NCBI GenBank assembly: GCA_902489225.1
Contig: CABTZA010000040.1
Location: 1 to 12,295, forward strand
Direction of reading: 5' to 3'
DNA: 12,295 nucleotides
Origin: an uncultured Collinsella sp.
Lineage (GTDB): Bacteria > Actinomycetota > Coriobacteriia > Coriobacteriales > Coriobacteriaceae
Under the pieces are notes generated by a model that saw only the letters and a program-made list of their open reading frames with translations, did not search any database and was not told the origin of the DNA. Position 1 is the stretch's first letter. Every line of letters begins with the position of its first letter. The position numbers were made by a program, and so were the translations under genes. Positions 1 to 6,825 of this stretch are shown piece after piece.

Positions 1-387
1 CCGCTTGCGGCCGCCTGGGCGGGCATCGTGCTGGGCAGCCTGCCCCTCTACGCGCTGGGGCTCGGCGTGGCCCTGCGCCTCAGCCGCAACGCCGCCATCT
101 GCGCCGGCGCGGCGGGGACGCCCCTCGCGTTCTTCTCAGTGGGCGGACTTGCGCACGGCCTCATGACCGGCGAGCTCACCGGTGCCCTGGCGACGCCCCT
201 GAGCTGGGTGCCGCTCGCCTGGCCCGCGCGCCTGGGGTCGCTCGGGGTAGAGGCCTTCATCGACGCCGCACGCGCGGCGGCCCCTCTCCTCACGACTGCG
301 CTCGCTGGCCTCGTGCTCGCCCTGGCAGCCGCCGCCGTCCTTCTGGCCTGGTTCTGCCGTTTCGAGGACGGGAGGGCAGATGCGTAG
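1..387 (+). CDS. Lantibiotic-immunity type ABC transporter permease, C-terminal part
   Basis: The frame is open from the first base and ends at TAG 385-387, leaving 128 codons of a membrane protein whose start lies outside the window. Three hydrophobic stretches are visible: residues about 8-28, 32-57 (ending GGLAHGLM) and about 93-118, closing with WFCRFEDGRADA. A last helix followed by a short W-F-x-R-x-E-type tail is typical of the LanG/MutG/EpiG subunit of bacteriocin-immunity ABC exporters, which with LanF and LanE remove lantibiotic from the membrane. The response regulator and kinase just downstream match the usual lanFEG-RK layout, and this context is the main support. The assignment to MutG rather than another ABC-2 permease is inference. 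The stop overlaps the next small frame, suggesting translational coupling. Confidence 0.6.
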   Translation, partial: PLAAAWAGIVLGSLPLYALGLGVALRLSRNAAICAGAAGTPLAFFSVGGLAHGLMTGELTGALATPLSWVPLAWPARLGSLGVEAFIDAARAAAPLLTTALAGLVLALAAAAVLLAWFCRFEDGRADA

Positions 388-569
388 GAAGCCGCTCGCC
401 GCCGTGCTCGCCCTCCTCTCCGCAGCGCTCGTCCTGGGCGGGAATGCCCTGCTCGACGCCGGCTGGGGGGTCGGCGCTGCGCTCGATCGCCGACCGCGTG
501 CTGCCCAACCCTGAGATCGCCATGTGGGCGCCCGCGCCCGCGGCTGCGCGCGGGGCTCTGGACCGCTGA
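380..569 (+). pseudogene. Small signal-peptide-like protein, frame broken at a G6 run
   Basis: An ATG at 380 overlaps the stop of the permease. It opens with two arginines and a lysine, then a hydrophobic stretch (AAVLALLSAALVLGGNALL), like a signal peptide or single membrane anchor. As written the frame ends after 44 codons at TGA 512-514. At 464-470 lies a run of six G. If one G is removed, the frame continues as GSALRSIADRVLPNPEIAMW and ends at TGA 567-569, giving about 62 residues with more natural composition than the written tail (RRPRAAQP). I therefore suspect a frameshift mutation, a sequencing error or slippage. The position between immunity permease and two-component genes suggests an accessory immunity peptide, but I do not recognise the family. 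Confidence 0.4.
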
Positions 570-587
570 GCGCGGCGCTAGTACAAT
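559..587 (+). promoter_or_regulatory. Probable sigma-70 type promoter of the two-component operon
   Basis: TGGACC (559-564) and TACAAT (582-587) are separated by 17 bp and would start transcription near 594, about 20 nt before the response-regulator ATG. A strong Shine-Dalgarno AGGAGG (603-608) follows. The -35 matches four of six consensus bases. The call rests on sequence only. Confidence 0.5.
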
Positions 588-614
588 TCCGACGGAAGTT
601 TCAGGAGGTCGAAC

Positions 615-1277
615 ATGGCGAGGATACTGGCAGTGGATGATGAGCGGGCGATCCTCGACGCGCTCGCGCGCGTCCTCGGCCGCGACGGCCATGAGGTCGT
701 CAAGGCAGCGGACCCGACGGCGGTCCCGGGGACGGACCTCTCGCGCTTCGACCTCGTGCTCTGCGACGTCATGATGCCGGGGCTCGACGGCTTCGAGCTC
801 GTGCGGCAGATCCGCCCGGACTTCGACGGGCCCATCATCTTCCTGACCGCGCGCGTGACCGAGGAGGACGCCGTGGCCGGCTACGGCCTGGGCGCCGACG
901 ACTACGTCCGCAAGCCCTTCGGGGCCGCGGAGCTGCGCGCCAAGGTCGCGGCCCATCTACGCCGTGAGCGCCGGCCGCGCTCGCACGCCCTCTCCTTCGG
1001 GGAGGTGCGGATCGACCTCGGGGCGCGCGGCCTCGCCGTGGGCGACGAGGCCGTGCCGCTCACGCCCACCGAGTACGCCATCTGCGAGTACCTCGCCCGC
1101 CACCCCGGGCAGGTCATGAGCCGCGCGCAGATCCGCGAGGCAGTGCTCGGCTGGGAGAGCGACGCCGACGACGCGGCCATATCCATGCAGGTCAGCCGCG
1201 CCCGGAGGAAACTCTCCGAGGCCGGCGCCGACCCGATCGCGACCGTCTGGGGGATGGGGTACAAGTGGCAGCTCTGA
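615..1277 (+). CDS. OmpR-family response regulator (NisR/NsrR-like)
   Basis: This 220-residue protein has the usual full length for a two-domain OmpR regulator. The receiver domain occupies about residues 1-115: acidic pair D8-D9, phosphoacceptor D51 in LCDVMMPGLDG, T78 in FLTAR and K100 in VRKPFG. A winged-helix DNA-binding domain follows at about 125-220, with LTPTEYAICEYLARHPGQV, MQVSRARRKL and the closing VWGMGYKWQL. It should be phosphorylated by the kinase encoded next and control transcription of the immunity transporter genes upstream. That target is inferred from position and from the NisRK/NsrRK precedent. AGGAGG lies 6 nt before ATG 615. All key residues are present. Confidence 0.92.
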   Translation: MARILAVDDERAILDALARVLGRDGHEVVKAADPTAVPGTDLSRFDLVLCDVMMPGLDGFELVRQIRPDFDGPIIFLTARVTEEDAVAGYGLGADDYVRKPFGAAELRAKVAAHLRRERRPRSHALSFGEVRIDLGARGLAVGDEAVPLTPTEYAICEYLARHPGQVMSRAQIREAVLGWESDADDAAISMQVSRARRKLSEAGADPIATVWGMGYKWQL

Positions 1278-1303
1278 GGACCGGGGCGCGAGGTCGCGGG
1301 GGC

Positions 1304-2701
1304 ATGCCGCTCTCCTTCGTCATCGCGCGCTACTTCGCCTACGCGTTCGCGGCGGTCGCCACGGCGTGGATCGCCGCGTTCATGGCGCTCTCCGCGGCGA
1401 TCAACGCGGGCTTCGTCTACGAGGCAAGCTGGGGGCCGGCCAATGCGCGCGAGGTCGCGGTGGGCCTGGCACGCGACGGCGTCTGCGGGCAGCAGGACGT
1501 GCCGACGGCGTACCGCTACCTCATCCTGAACAAGGACGGATACGTGCTGATGACAGACCTCGAGGGCACGCGGCTCGAGGACGCAGCGGAAATGGCCCGT
1601 ACGGCACTCGCCGCGGATCCGGGCACAGTGGAGATCGAGGGCGGGGGCTCGGGCCTCACCTACGCCGCGTTCCCGCTCAAGGGTGGCGGGGCATGCGCGC
1701 TCGTCAGCGAGTACCTGCCGCAGTGGGTCTCGCGCGATCTCGCCGGCCTGCTTCCCAACCCGCAGAACCTCATGCTCGTCGGCGCCGCGGCGGGAAGCGC
1801 GCTCGCGCTCGCGCTCGTGGCGCGCCGCGCGAGCCGCGTGATCTCGCGCAAGATGGCGCCGCTCGCGGAGGCGGCGGGGCGCGTCGGCGCGGGGGAGCTC
1901 GACTTCGCGGTCGGCAGCACCAACGTGCGCGAGGTGAACGACGTCCTCGCCGCGATGGACGCCATGCGGGCCTCCCTCGCCGAGTCGCTCGAGGCCCGCT
2001 GGGCCGCGGAGCGGGGGCAGCGCGAGCAGGTGGCGTCGCTCGCCCACGATCTCAAGACGCCGCTCACCGTGCTGCGCGCCAACGCCGACTTCGTGGCGGA
2101 GGAGCTGGAAGACGAGAAAGACGCCGACCTCGCGGCCGCCGCGCGCGACATAGCCGGCGGTGTCGAAAGGCTCGACGGCTACGTGCGCCTGCTCATCGAG
2201 GCCTCGCGCGGGTCCGGCGGGGCGGAGAGGGCCCCCATGCGGCCGGCCGAGCTCTGCGAGCAGGTCCTCGCCGAGGCCGCCCAGATCGCCCGGGCGCGAG
2301 GCGTGACGCTCGACGCAGCCACGGGCCCCGCTGTCGTGGGCGCGCCCGAGGCCCCACTCGACCGAACCACCCTGGCGCGAGCCGCCGCGAACCTCGTGGC
2401 CAACGCCGCCGAGCACGCGCGCTCGCGCGTGGCGGTCTCCTGCGACGTCGCTGGTGGATACCTCGTCATCGAGGTCGCCGATGACGGACCGGGCTTTTCT
2501 CCCGCCGCCCTCGAACGCGGCTGCGAGCGCCTCTTCACAGACGACTCCTCCCGCTCCTCGCGCGACGGAGGCCGCCATTACGGGCTCGGCCTCCACGTCG
2601 CCTCCGAGGCCGCGAGCGCCCACGGGGGCTCCGTCTCGCTCGCCAACAGCCCCTCGGGCGGCGCGGTGGCCACCATCGCGGTCCCCCTGTGCAGGGCCTG
2701 A
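1304..2701 (+). CDS. Membrane sensor histidine kinase, partner of the response regulator
   Basis: 465 residues from ATG 1304. An in-frame GTG at 1265, overlapping the regulator, would add 13 residues of arginine- and glycine-rich sequence, so I prefer 1304. Membrane segments lie at about 5-33 and 155-173 and enclose an extracytoplasmic sensor of about 120 residues. A HAMP-like linker follows, then the dimerisation box LAHDLKTPLTVL with phospho-accepting H248. The ATP-binding domain shows the N box (NLVANAAEHA, N367), the G1 box DDGPGF (about 393-398) and the G2 box YGLGL (about 426-430). The arrangement matches NisK/NsrK-type and other prototypical kinases. The C-terminus ends inside a hairpin that separates it from a convergent kinase remnant. 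The signal sensed cannot be read from sequence; lantibiotic sensing is inference from the neighbouring permease. Confidence 0.9.
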   Translation: MPLSFVIARYFAYAFAAVATAWIAAFMALSAAINAGFVYEASWGPANAREVAVGLARDGVCGQQDVPTAYRYLILNKDGYVLMTDLEGTRLEDAAEMARTALAADPGTVEIEGGGSGLTYAAFPLKGGGACALVSEYLPQWVSRDLAGLLPNPQNLMLVGAAAGSALALALVARRASRVISRKMAPLAEAAGRVGAGELDFAVGSTNVREVNDVLAAMDAMRASLAESLEARWAAERGQREQVASLAHDLKTPLTVLRANADFVAEELEDEKDADLAAAARDIAGGVERLDGYVRLLIEASRGSGGAERAPMRPAELCEQVLAEAAQIARARGVTLDAATGPAVVGAPEAPLDRTTLARAAANLVANAAEHARSRVAVSCDVAGGYLVIEVADDGPGFSPAALERGCERLFTDDSSRSSRDGGRHYGLGLHVASEAASAHGGSVSLANSPSGGAVATIAVPLCRA

Positions 2702-2714
2702 CGAATCAGGCCCT
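2693..2714. terminator. Perfect inverted repeat at convergent gene ends
   Basis: AGGGCCTGA (2693-2701) and TCAGGCCCT (2706-2714) form a 9-bp stem with a CGAA loop. The stem holds the stop codon of the kinase on the plus strand and the stop of the kinase remnant on the minus strand; both frames finish Arg-Ala-stop with AGG GCC TGA. A stem between converging genes fits a bidirectional terminator, but neither side has a T-run, so rho-independent function is uncertain. Confidence 0.45.
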
Positions 2715-3070
2715 CACACTGGCATACCTCGCAACCAAACGCTTCCCGGATAATAATGCCCGTTGCGGGGATCGCCCTGGCTTGTCGCCGCCCATGTGCA
2801 TGAGCATGTCGGCGATGCGAGTCGCCATCTCGTCCGCCGCTGGACGGATGTTGGCGACCCAGGACGCAAGGCCGGCCTGATCGGATGCCTCCGCCTCAAG
2901 CACGTCGCAGTTCGCAGTCACCGCCATGAGCAGGGTGACGAGGTCGTGCAAGGCGGTGCAAATGAACGCGCACTCCCGCGCCTCGGCCTCCGCCACCGGT
3001 CGCAGCGCGCGCCCCGTTGCCGCCCACGCCACGGCGAGCGCCCAAAAAGCCGAAGCAATCGGCGTCACTC
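2706..3070 (-). pseudogene. Histidine kinase remnant (TM helix and degenerate HisKA only)
   Basis: Reading leftwards from about 3070, the frame encodes a hydrophobic helix (AFWALAVAWAATG), a juxtamembrane motif RALRPVAEAEARE, then CTALHDLVTLLMAVTANC followed by DVLEAE and a helical stretch ending RIADML. This is recognisable as the dimerisation and phosphoacceptor region of a sensor kinase, where families read S-H-D/E-L-K-T-P-L. The histidine is kept (codon about 2946-2948), but lysine and proline of the box are lost. The frame ends about 45 residues after RIADML, so there is no ATPase domain. There is no credible start codon with a ribosome site; the only candidate is a GTG at 3068. It begins right after the stop of the GyrI-like gene. 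I read it as a decayed fragment. Confidence 0.6.
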
Positions 3071-3076
3071 GTTTCG

Positions 3077-3712
3077 CTAAATCAACTTTATGGGATGACG
3101 GATCACGGTCTTGAGCTTCTCCGGCGCGCACTTGCGCGGGTCGGAGAGGTAAATCTCGTGATGCAGACGAGCTTCGGAGAAGTCGGGGGCGTAGCCCCGT
3201 TCCGCCGCGAATGTGCGCATGGCGTCTATGGTCGCCGGCTCGTCGTCGTAAGGCCCGGTATGCATGCACTGAACGCAAAGGCCCTCGTCGACCCTCAGCA
3301 GCTCGACCGCCGAGAAGTCCAGCTTCTTCTTGGCGGCAGCTTCCGAAACTGCCCAGTCGAAGTCCTCGCGAGTGACGAAATCGGGCAGACGGATGCACGA
3401 GATGAAGTTGAAGTCGTCCTTCCGCGCATAATCAATCTCGCCATCGGCGCGGTCTTGCCACCAGAAACCCTCGAGCGGCGGAACAACGAAGTCGAAATAG
3501 CCCTCGATTTCCCGCAGGCCCTTCTTCGACATCTTGATGGCATATGCGACGCCGTAGAGCAGCGGCAACGCGTTCTGGTACTCGCCGCCTTCGGCATTGG
3601 GATCGCCCTTGCCCCGCACGGCGACGTAGCTCATAGGCGGAACGGTTACGACGCCCGGCTTGCCCGACGGCCTGTAGAGCTCCCTGAACTCCTTCTTGAA
3701 ATCGTACGCCAT
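3077..3712 (-). CDS. GyrI-like (SbmC/BmrR-type) small-molecule-binding domain protein
   Basis: 211 residues starting at the ATG complementary to 3710-3712, with AGGGAGGT 8 nt upstream on the minus strand; longer upstream starts add improbable sequence. The N-terminus MAYDFKKEFRELYRPSGKPG and PPMSYVAVRGKGDPN, then EGYFDFVVPPLEGFWW (about 70-85) and MHTGPYDDEPATIDAMRTF (about 150-168), are typical of stand-alone GyrI-like proteins of about 205-215 residues. This fold binds drugs or aromatic compounds; relatives include the gyrase inhibitor SbmC/GyrI and the effector domain of BmrR. Gyrase inhibition is not implied for this longer branch. The gene looks intact and high-GC. A candidate promoter overlapping an SOS-type palindrome lies about 100 nt upstream with a strong hairpin in between; E. 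coli sbmC is itself SOS-controlled. Confidence 0.85.
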   Translation of the reverse strand: MAYDFKKEFRELYRPSGKPGVVTVPPMSYVAVRGKGDPNAEGGEYQNALPLLYGVAYAIKMSKKGLREIEGYFDFVVPPLEGFWWQDRADGEIDYARKDDFNFISCIRLPDFVTREDFDWAVSEAAAKKKLDFSAVELLRVDEGLCVQCMHTGPYDDEPATIDAMRTFAAERGYAPDFSEARLHHEIYLSDPRKCAPEKLKTVIRHPIKLI

Positions 3713-3763
3713 CGCAACAAACCTCCCTGAGCTTGAGTTTCCGTCGATATCCGACCAAATATA

Positions 3764-3801
3764 GCAATGGGCGCGGCTTCGGAAGAGGCCGCGCCCATTG
3801 C
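3764..3801. terminator. Perfect 14-bp stem-loop
   Basis: GCAATGGGCGCGGC (3764-3777) and GCCGCGCCCATTGC (3788-3801) pair fully around a 10-nt loop. On the minus strand it lies downstream of the AT-rich 673-codon gene and upstream of the GyrI-like gene, so it can end one transcript or attenuate the other. The following TATATTT on the minus strand is a weak U-tract. Confidence 0.55.
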
Positions 3802-3806
3802 AGGAT

Positions 3807-3835
3807 ATTATAACACAGAACCGAACGTTTGTTCT
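3807..3835 (-). promoter_or_regulatory. Promoter candidate overlapped by a GAAC-N4-GTTC (SOS-type) operator
   Basis: On the minus strand a perfect TATAAT lies at 3812-3807, with AGAACA 17 bp upstream at 3835-3830. Between and overlapping the -35 is GAACGTTTGTTC (3823-3834, plus orientation), which matches the GAAC-N4-GTTC core of Gram-positive LexA (DinR) boxes. A transcript would begin just before the 14-bp stem-loop and run into the GyrI-like gene. LexA control is inferred from the motif alone. Confidence 0.45.
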
Positions 3836-3961
3836 ATTCCCACTCAATGAGGAGAAGCGTCCATAAGGTTTATGGTGTTGCTCTGATTCCATCACGTTGC
3901 ATGCAGTGCGTGAGGATGTTCCGCAAAGTGTACCCATTTGATACTCACTGGATAGCGTCAT

Positions 3962-5983
3962 TCACTCTTGTCCTTGTGGCATGCGGGTGAGGATATCATT
4001 AAGCATCTTCTCGTCGATCCAAGGCCAATCGACGAAATCCTCAACTCCACCTTTTCCGGTGAACACAGAGAGTTCCTCATTGATTTTAAGAACAAGGCAA
4101 ATGAGCAAAGTGAGCAAATAGCAGTAATCATGCTCAATCCCCTGCGAATTAGGATCACTGACGGCTCCGTCGGCGTGATCATATCTGTTGCGAAGAGCCA
4201 TTGAGTTGCTGAACTTGGCATCGTTAAACATGAAATTCATGTAGTCTGCCTCATTTGGAGTCAACAGGTGTTCTGAGTATTCCAGCATCCTCTCCGAAAT
4301 TAATCCATCGACAGTTGCCTTGAGTTCTTCAGGCAGAAGACACATCGGGAAAGCGCCACGTTGCCAAACCCGGTAAAGCAGTTTCGTCTTGGGGGTTGCT
4401 TCGATGAAGCCATCAACGGAGATGCAGATAAACCCTTCGTTGACCAATTCTTCAAGTGAGGCTGAGCACCCTTCGTAAAAGTCGGCAATCGTCAAATCGT
4501 TTGTAGTGATTGCATCTATAAATGATCGAAAGCTACGATGGTCGGGGCAATGCGCAAGCATAGACTGGTCCGAGAACAACGCATTCCCGTATCGGAACAA
4601 GCTCTTCCCTTCTACGAGGTATTTCTTCCCAAGAAGAGACGGCAGAGATTCAAAGTGCTTTATTTGCATGTGACGAAAATAGTCGCTGTCAATTTCACCG
4701 CGATCGACGAACAGCTGAAACGCTTTAACGACTCTCTCAATTTCGGGTCCGATTGATTTGCACTTATCAAACATGCTAGTTTCTTCGGTCGGCAAGCTAA
4801 TCGAGAAGCCTGAAATGCCAAACTCATCTTCAATGTAGTCATTGAAAAACCACTCCACTGCTTCTTCTAATCTAGTTCCAGCTTCCAGAAGAAACCTTCT
4901 GTATGCTAGGACGATTGACAAGGCTTGAGTGTTGCGCATATTGAAGCTCATACTCTTTGGATACTCTTCGCGAACATGTACGCCAAGAGTTTCTACGAGG
5001 GCATTGCGTTCGTGCTTGTTAGAAGGCGCCATCAGCAAGCCGTGTGAATCTACGAAATCAAACACATAGATGAAGTTGTTCAAAATAGTTCCAGGATCTG
5101 TATATGCAGAAAGCCATTCAGCGCTGAATGAGAGGGTATAAGTGCTGCCTTTTACAGCGATTCCCTTGCATGGCTTCTGATCCGGCGAAATAAGAACGCC
5201 GACGCCGTATCTCATTGATGTGATTGCGTCACTTTGGAATAACTCGGCAGTCAATCTCGATGCGGACTTCTTTGCGCTAACCAAAACATCGGCAGAAGGC
5301 TTGTATGCATTGAGAGCTTCACGCGGCCAGGTCTCTAGGACGCGTACATAGTTAAGGTTTGCGTTGGGGCTCTCCAAATAAGAGAGCATCATTTCATCTA
5401 TTGCAGGGTTCTTCAGCGATTTTGGAAGCACGATATACCCGTCAAAATGGTTATCCGAACCAAGCAACCTGATTATTAGTTCAGCGGCAATATTGGCGTT
5501 GTCGATAAACGCACTAGTGATTTCGGAATCAAACGCATCTACCAAGGGCTTGTGCTTAACGATATCTCCAAATGTATGGGGATTGCCGAGCAATAGCCTC
5601 AAGAAGTCATCGCAATCGATCTGCTTATAAAGATCAGAAGCGACCAAGAAATCCCAGATTTGTTCGCAGTACTGAATCTCAAGCATGCCATACAAGTCCG
5701 TTATTGAAGCAGTTTTTAAGAGAAGCGATGCATGCTTGCAGGCAAGTCCAAAAAGAGTACGTGCCCTACTATGTAAAACGTCAATCTGGCTCTCGGAGAA
5801 GATATGTTCGTGAACCTCGATGGTTCGTTTGCATTCGTGAACTTCTATGCAATCGTTTATATCTTTGATGTCCGCATCTTGCCAAGTTGTTAGGACCTCA
5901 ATGACTCGATCTTTAAACCAAGCATATGCAAGGTCGTTTGACGGGTAGAACTGAGCCCTTTCCGCATTGAATTCAGCAGGCAT
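3962..5983 (-). CDS. Large hypothetical protein with C-terminal HEPN-type RNxxxH motif; candidate defence cargo
   Basis: 673 residues from the ATG complementary to 5981-5983; only a weak GGA-type ribosome site is seen. It starts 13 nt after the XRE regulator gene on the same strand, so the two probably form an operon. The base composition is clearly AT-richer than every neighbour, indicating recent acquisition from another source. No signal peptide, Walker motif or nuclease motif is evident. Near the C-terminus the segment MALRNRYDHADG contains R598-N599 and H603, the spacing of HEPN ribonuclease motifs (R-x4-6-H). It is followed by a hydrophobic helix (YCYLLTLLICLVL, about 620-632), as in many HEPN folds. 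Upstream is a mixed alpha/beta region with repeated Leu-rich helices. I do not recognise the family. An abortive-infection RNase or sensor is inference from motif, composition and position in an integrative element. Confidence 0.8.
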   Translation of the reverse strand: MPAEFNAERAQFYPSNDLAYAWFKDRVIEVLTTWQDADIKDINDCIEVHECKRTIEVHEHIFSESQIDVLHSRARTLFGLACKHASLLLKTASITDLYGMLEIQYCEQIWDFLVASDLYKQIDCDDFLRLLLGNPHTFGDIVKHKPLVDAFDSEITSAFIDNANIAAELIIRLLGSDNHFDGYIVLPKSLKNPAIDEMMLSYLESPNANLNYVRVLETWPREALNAYKPSADVLVSAKKSASRLTAELFQSDAITSMRYGVGVLISPDQKPCKGIAVKGSTYTLSFSAEWLSAYTDPGTILNNFIYVFDFVDSHGLLMAPSNKHERNALVETLGVHVREEYPKSMSFNMRNTQALSIVLAYRRFLLEAGTRLEEAVEWFFNDYIEDEFGISGFSISLPTEETSMFDKCKSIGPEIERVVKAFQLFVDRGEIDSDYFRHMQIKHFESLPSLLGKKYLVEGKSLFRYGNALFSDQSMLAHCPDHRSFRSFIDAITTNDLTIADFYEGCSASLEELVNEGFICISVDGFIEATPKTKLLYRVWQRGAFPMCLLPEELKATVDGLISERMLEYSEHLLTPNEADYMNFMFNDAKFSNSMALRNRYDHADGAVSDPNSQGIEHDYCYLLTLLICLVLKINEELSVFTGKGGVEDFVDWPWIDEKMLNDILTRMPQGQE

Positions 5984-5996
5984 TCAATCGTCCAAT

Positions 5997-6446
5997 CTAC
6001 AGAACCTTCTTCCCCGGCGAGTACGAGTCCTTCCAGTCCTCGTACTCCTCCTGGGTGATCTTCCCGGCTTCGAGTTCGGCACGCTTCTCGCCCCAGTCGA
6101 TGAGGGCGAGCTCGATGGCCGACCCCGGCCTTGTCGCGCGAATCGCGGCCTCGCCCTTTACGGGCTCTAGCCCATGCGCGTCCTCCAGCTGGAACAGCAG
6201 GTGGATCACCTCGGGGTGCGTCCTCGTCTTGCAGTCCGCAAACGCCTCGGGCTTCACGCCCAGCGCTTTGGCCATGAGCTTCACCTGCGTCTCGCTGGGC
6301 ATGCGGTAGCCCAGCTCATAGCTGCGCATGGCGGACTCAGTGAGCCCCGCCTTCTCGGCCAGCTCGCGCTGGGTCATGCCCCTGCGCTCCCTGACCTCCC
6401 GGATCTTCGCGCCGACCTCTTTGCGGTCCTTCTCGCTCGGCCTCAT
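5997..6446 (-). CDS. XRE-family transcriptional regulator of the mobile element
   Basis: 149 residues, start at the ATG complementary to 6444-6446 with AAGGGG 6 nt upstream. The N-terminal helix-turn-helix spans about residues 12-65: IREVRERRGMTQRELAEKAG, then LTESAMRSYELGYRMPS. This is the Cro/C1 type fold that binds paired operator half-sites. The C-terminal half (about 75-149) is charged and helical (ELEAGKITQEEYEDWKDSY) and probably dimerises or binds an effector; no peptidase motif is visible. It is divergent from the excisionase-integrase genes and directly upstream of the AT-rich HEPN-type gene, so it likely represses one or both. GTAAGG/CCTTAC repeats in the 170-bp divergent spacer are candidate operators. 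High GC, unlike its partner gene. Confidence 0.88.
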   Translation of the reverse strand: MRPSEKDRKEVGAKIREVRERRGMTQRELAEKAGLTESAMRSYELGYRMPSETQVKLMAKALGVKPEAFADCKTRTHPEVIHLLFQLEDAHGLEPVKGEAAIRATRPGSAIELALIDWGEKRAELEAGKITQEEYEDWKDSYSPGKKVL

Positions 6447-6510
6447 GCAAGCCCCTTCTCGCTACTTAAGTCCCTGTAAGCCCTCTGGAGCCATGATACA
6501 TCACATTTTC

Positions 6511-6590
6511 GTAAGGACATAGTGGATTTACGTTGACCTTACATAATCGTGATGCTACAGTGCGCAGCAGATGATTATGGATACGTAAGG
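6511..6590. promoter_or_regulatory. Divergent control region: integrase promoter with repeated GTAAGG half-sites
   Basis: TTGACC (6533-6538), a 17-bp gap and TACAGT (6556-6561) form a good promoter for the excisionase-integrase transcript. GTAAGG occurs at 6511-6516 and 6585-6590, and its reverse complement CCTTAC at 6537-6542 overlaps the -35. CGTAA and TTACG at 6510-6514 and 6528-6532 form an inverted pair. These are plausible operators for the divergent XRE regulator. A minus-strand TATCAT (6498-6493) could be the -10 for the regulator. Binding is inferred. Confidence 0.45.
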
Positions 6591-6616
6591 CTGCGCAAGC
6601 GACAGAAGGAGGACAC

Positions 6617-6825
6617 ATGGAAGAGAGGATGCTGGGCGCCACGGACTCATGCGAAGGCTGAAAGTGTCGAGGTCCTACGCCTACAAGCTCATCAGCCGGC
6701 TCAACGAGGAGATGGCCGCTGCCGGCAACATCACCATCCCGGGCAAGGTGAGCGAATCGTACCTAGAGCAGCGCCTGTTCACGCTGCCGAACACCGAGGG
6801 GGCGGAGCGCAATGGCCGTGACTAA
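6617..6825 (+). pseudogene. Excisionase-like small DNA-binding protein, frameshifted near its start
   Basis: AAGGAGG (6606-6612) precedes ATG 6617, which reads MEERMLGATD and then runs into a stop at 6659-6661. In the next frame the protein continues from about 6648 as MRRLKVSRSYAYKLISRLNE, then TIPGKVSESYLEQR, ending at TAA 6823-6825. Joined by adding one base near 6647, it gives about 69 residues, typical of excisionase-type winged-helix proteins beside Tn916-like integrases (V-S-R-S-Y-A-Y-K-L-I recognition helix, I-P-x-K-V wing). The end overlaps the integrase start. Either the gene is inactivated, or a 58-residue form is made from the internal ATG at 6649, which keeps the recognition helix but has no ribosome site of its own. 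Role: directionality factor for excision (family knowledge). Confidence 0.6.

Larger units (their letters stand above)
3755..3850. repeat. 96-bp composite module, copy A (stem-loop, SOS-type box, att-like core)
   Basis: Runs from CCAAATATAGC (3755) to CACTCAATGA (3850). It aligns without a gap to the module at 11439-11534, with about two thirds of positions identical by hand count. Identity is concentrated at both ends and around TATAAC and GTTCTAT. The middle is a stem-loop whose sequence differs from the other copy while staying paired. Its right end is the CCCACTCRATG core, which also occurs at 9075. It lies next to the AT-rich cargo gene, consistent with an element boundary. Confidence 0.6.

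Noticed and set aside
48..2623. Long minus-strand open frames opposite the two-component genes
   Set aside because: Arg/Gly/Ala-rich shadows of high-GC coding DNA; the plus strand holds clear, motif-complete proteins.
3070..3398. Upstream extension of the kinase remnant into the GyrI-like gene
   Set aside because: In that part the frame is a shadow of the GyrI-like gene on the same strand and shows no kinase-like sequence.
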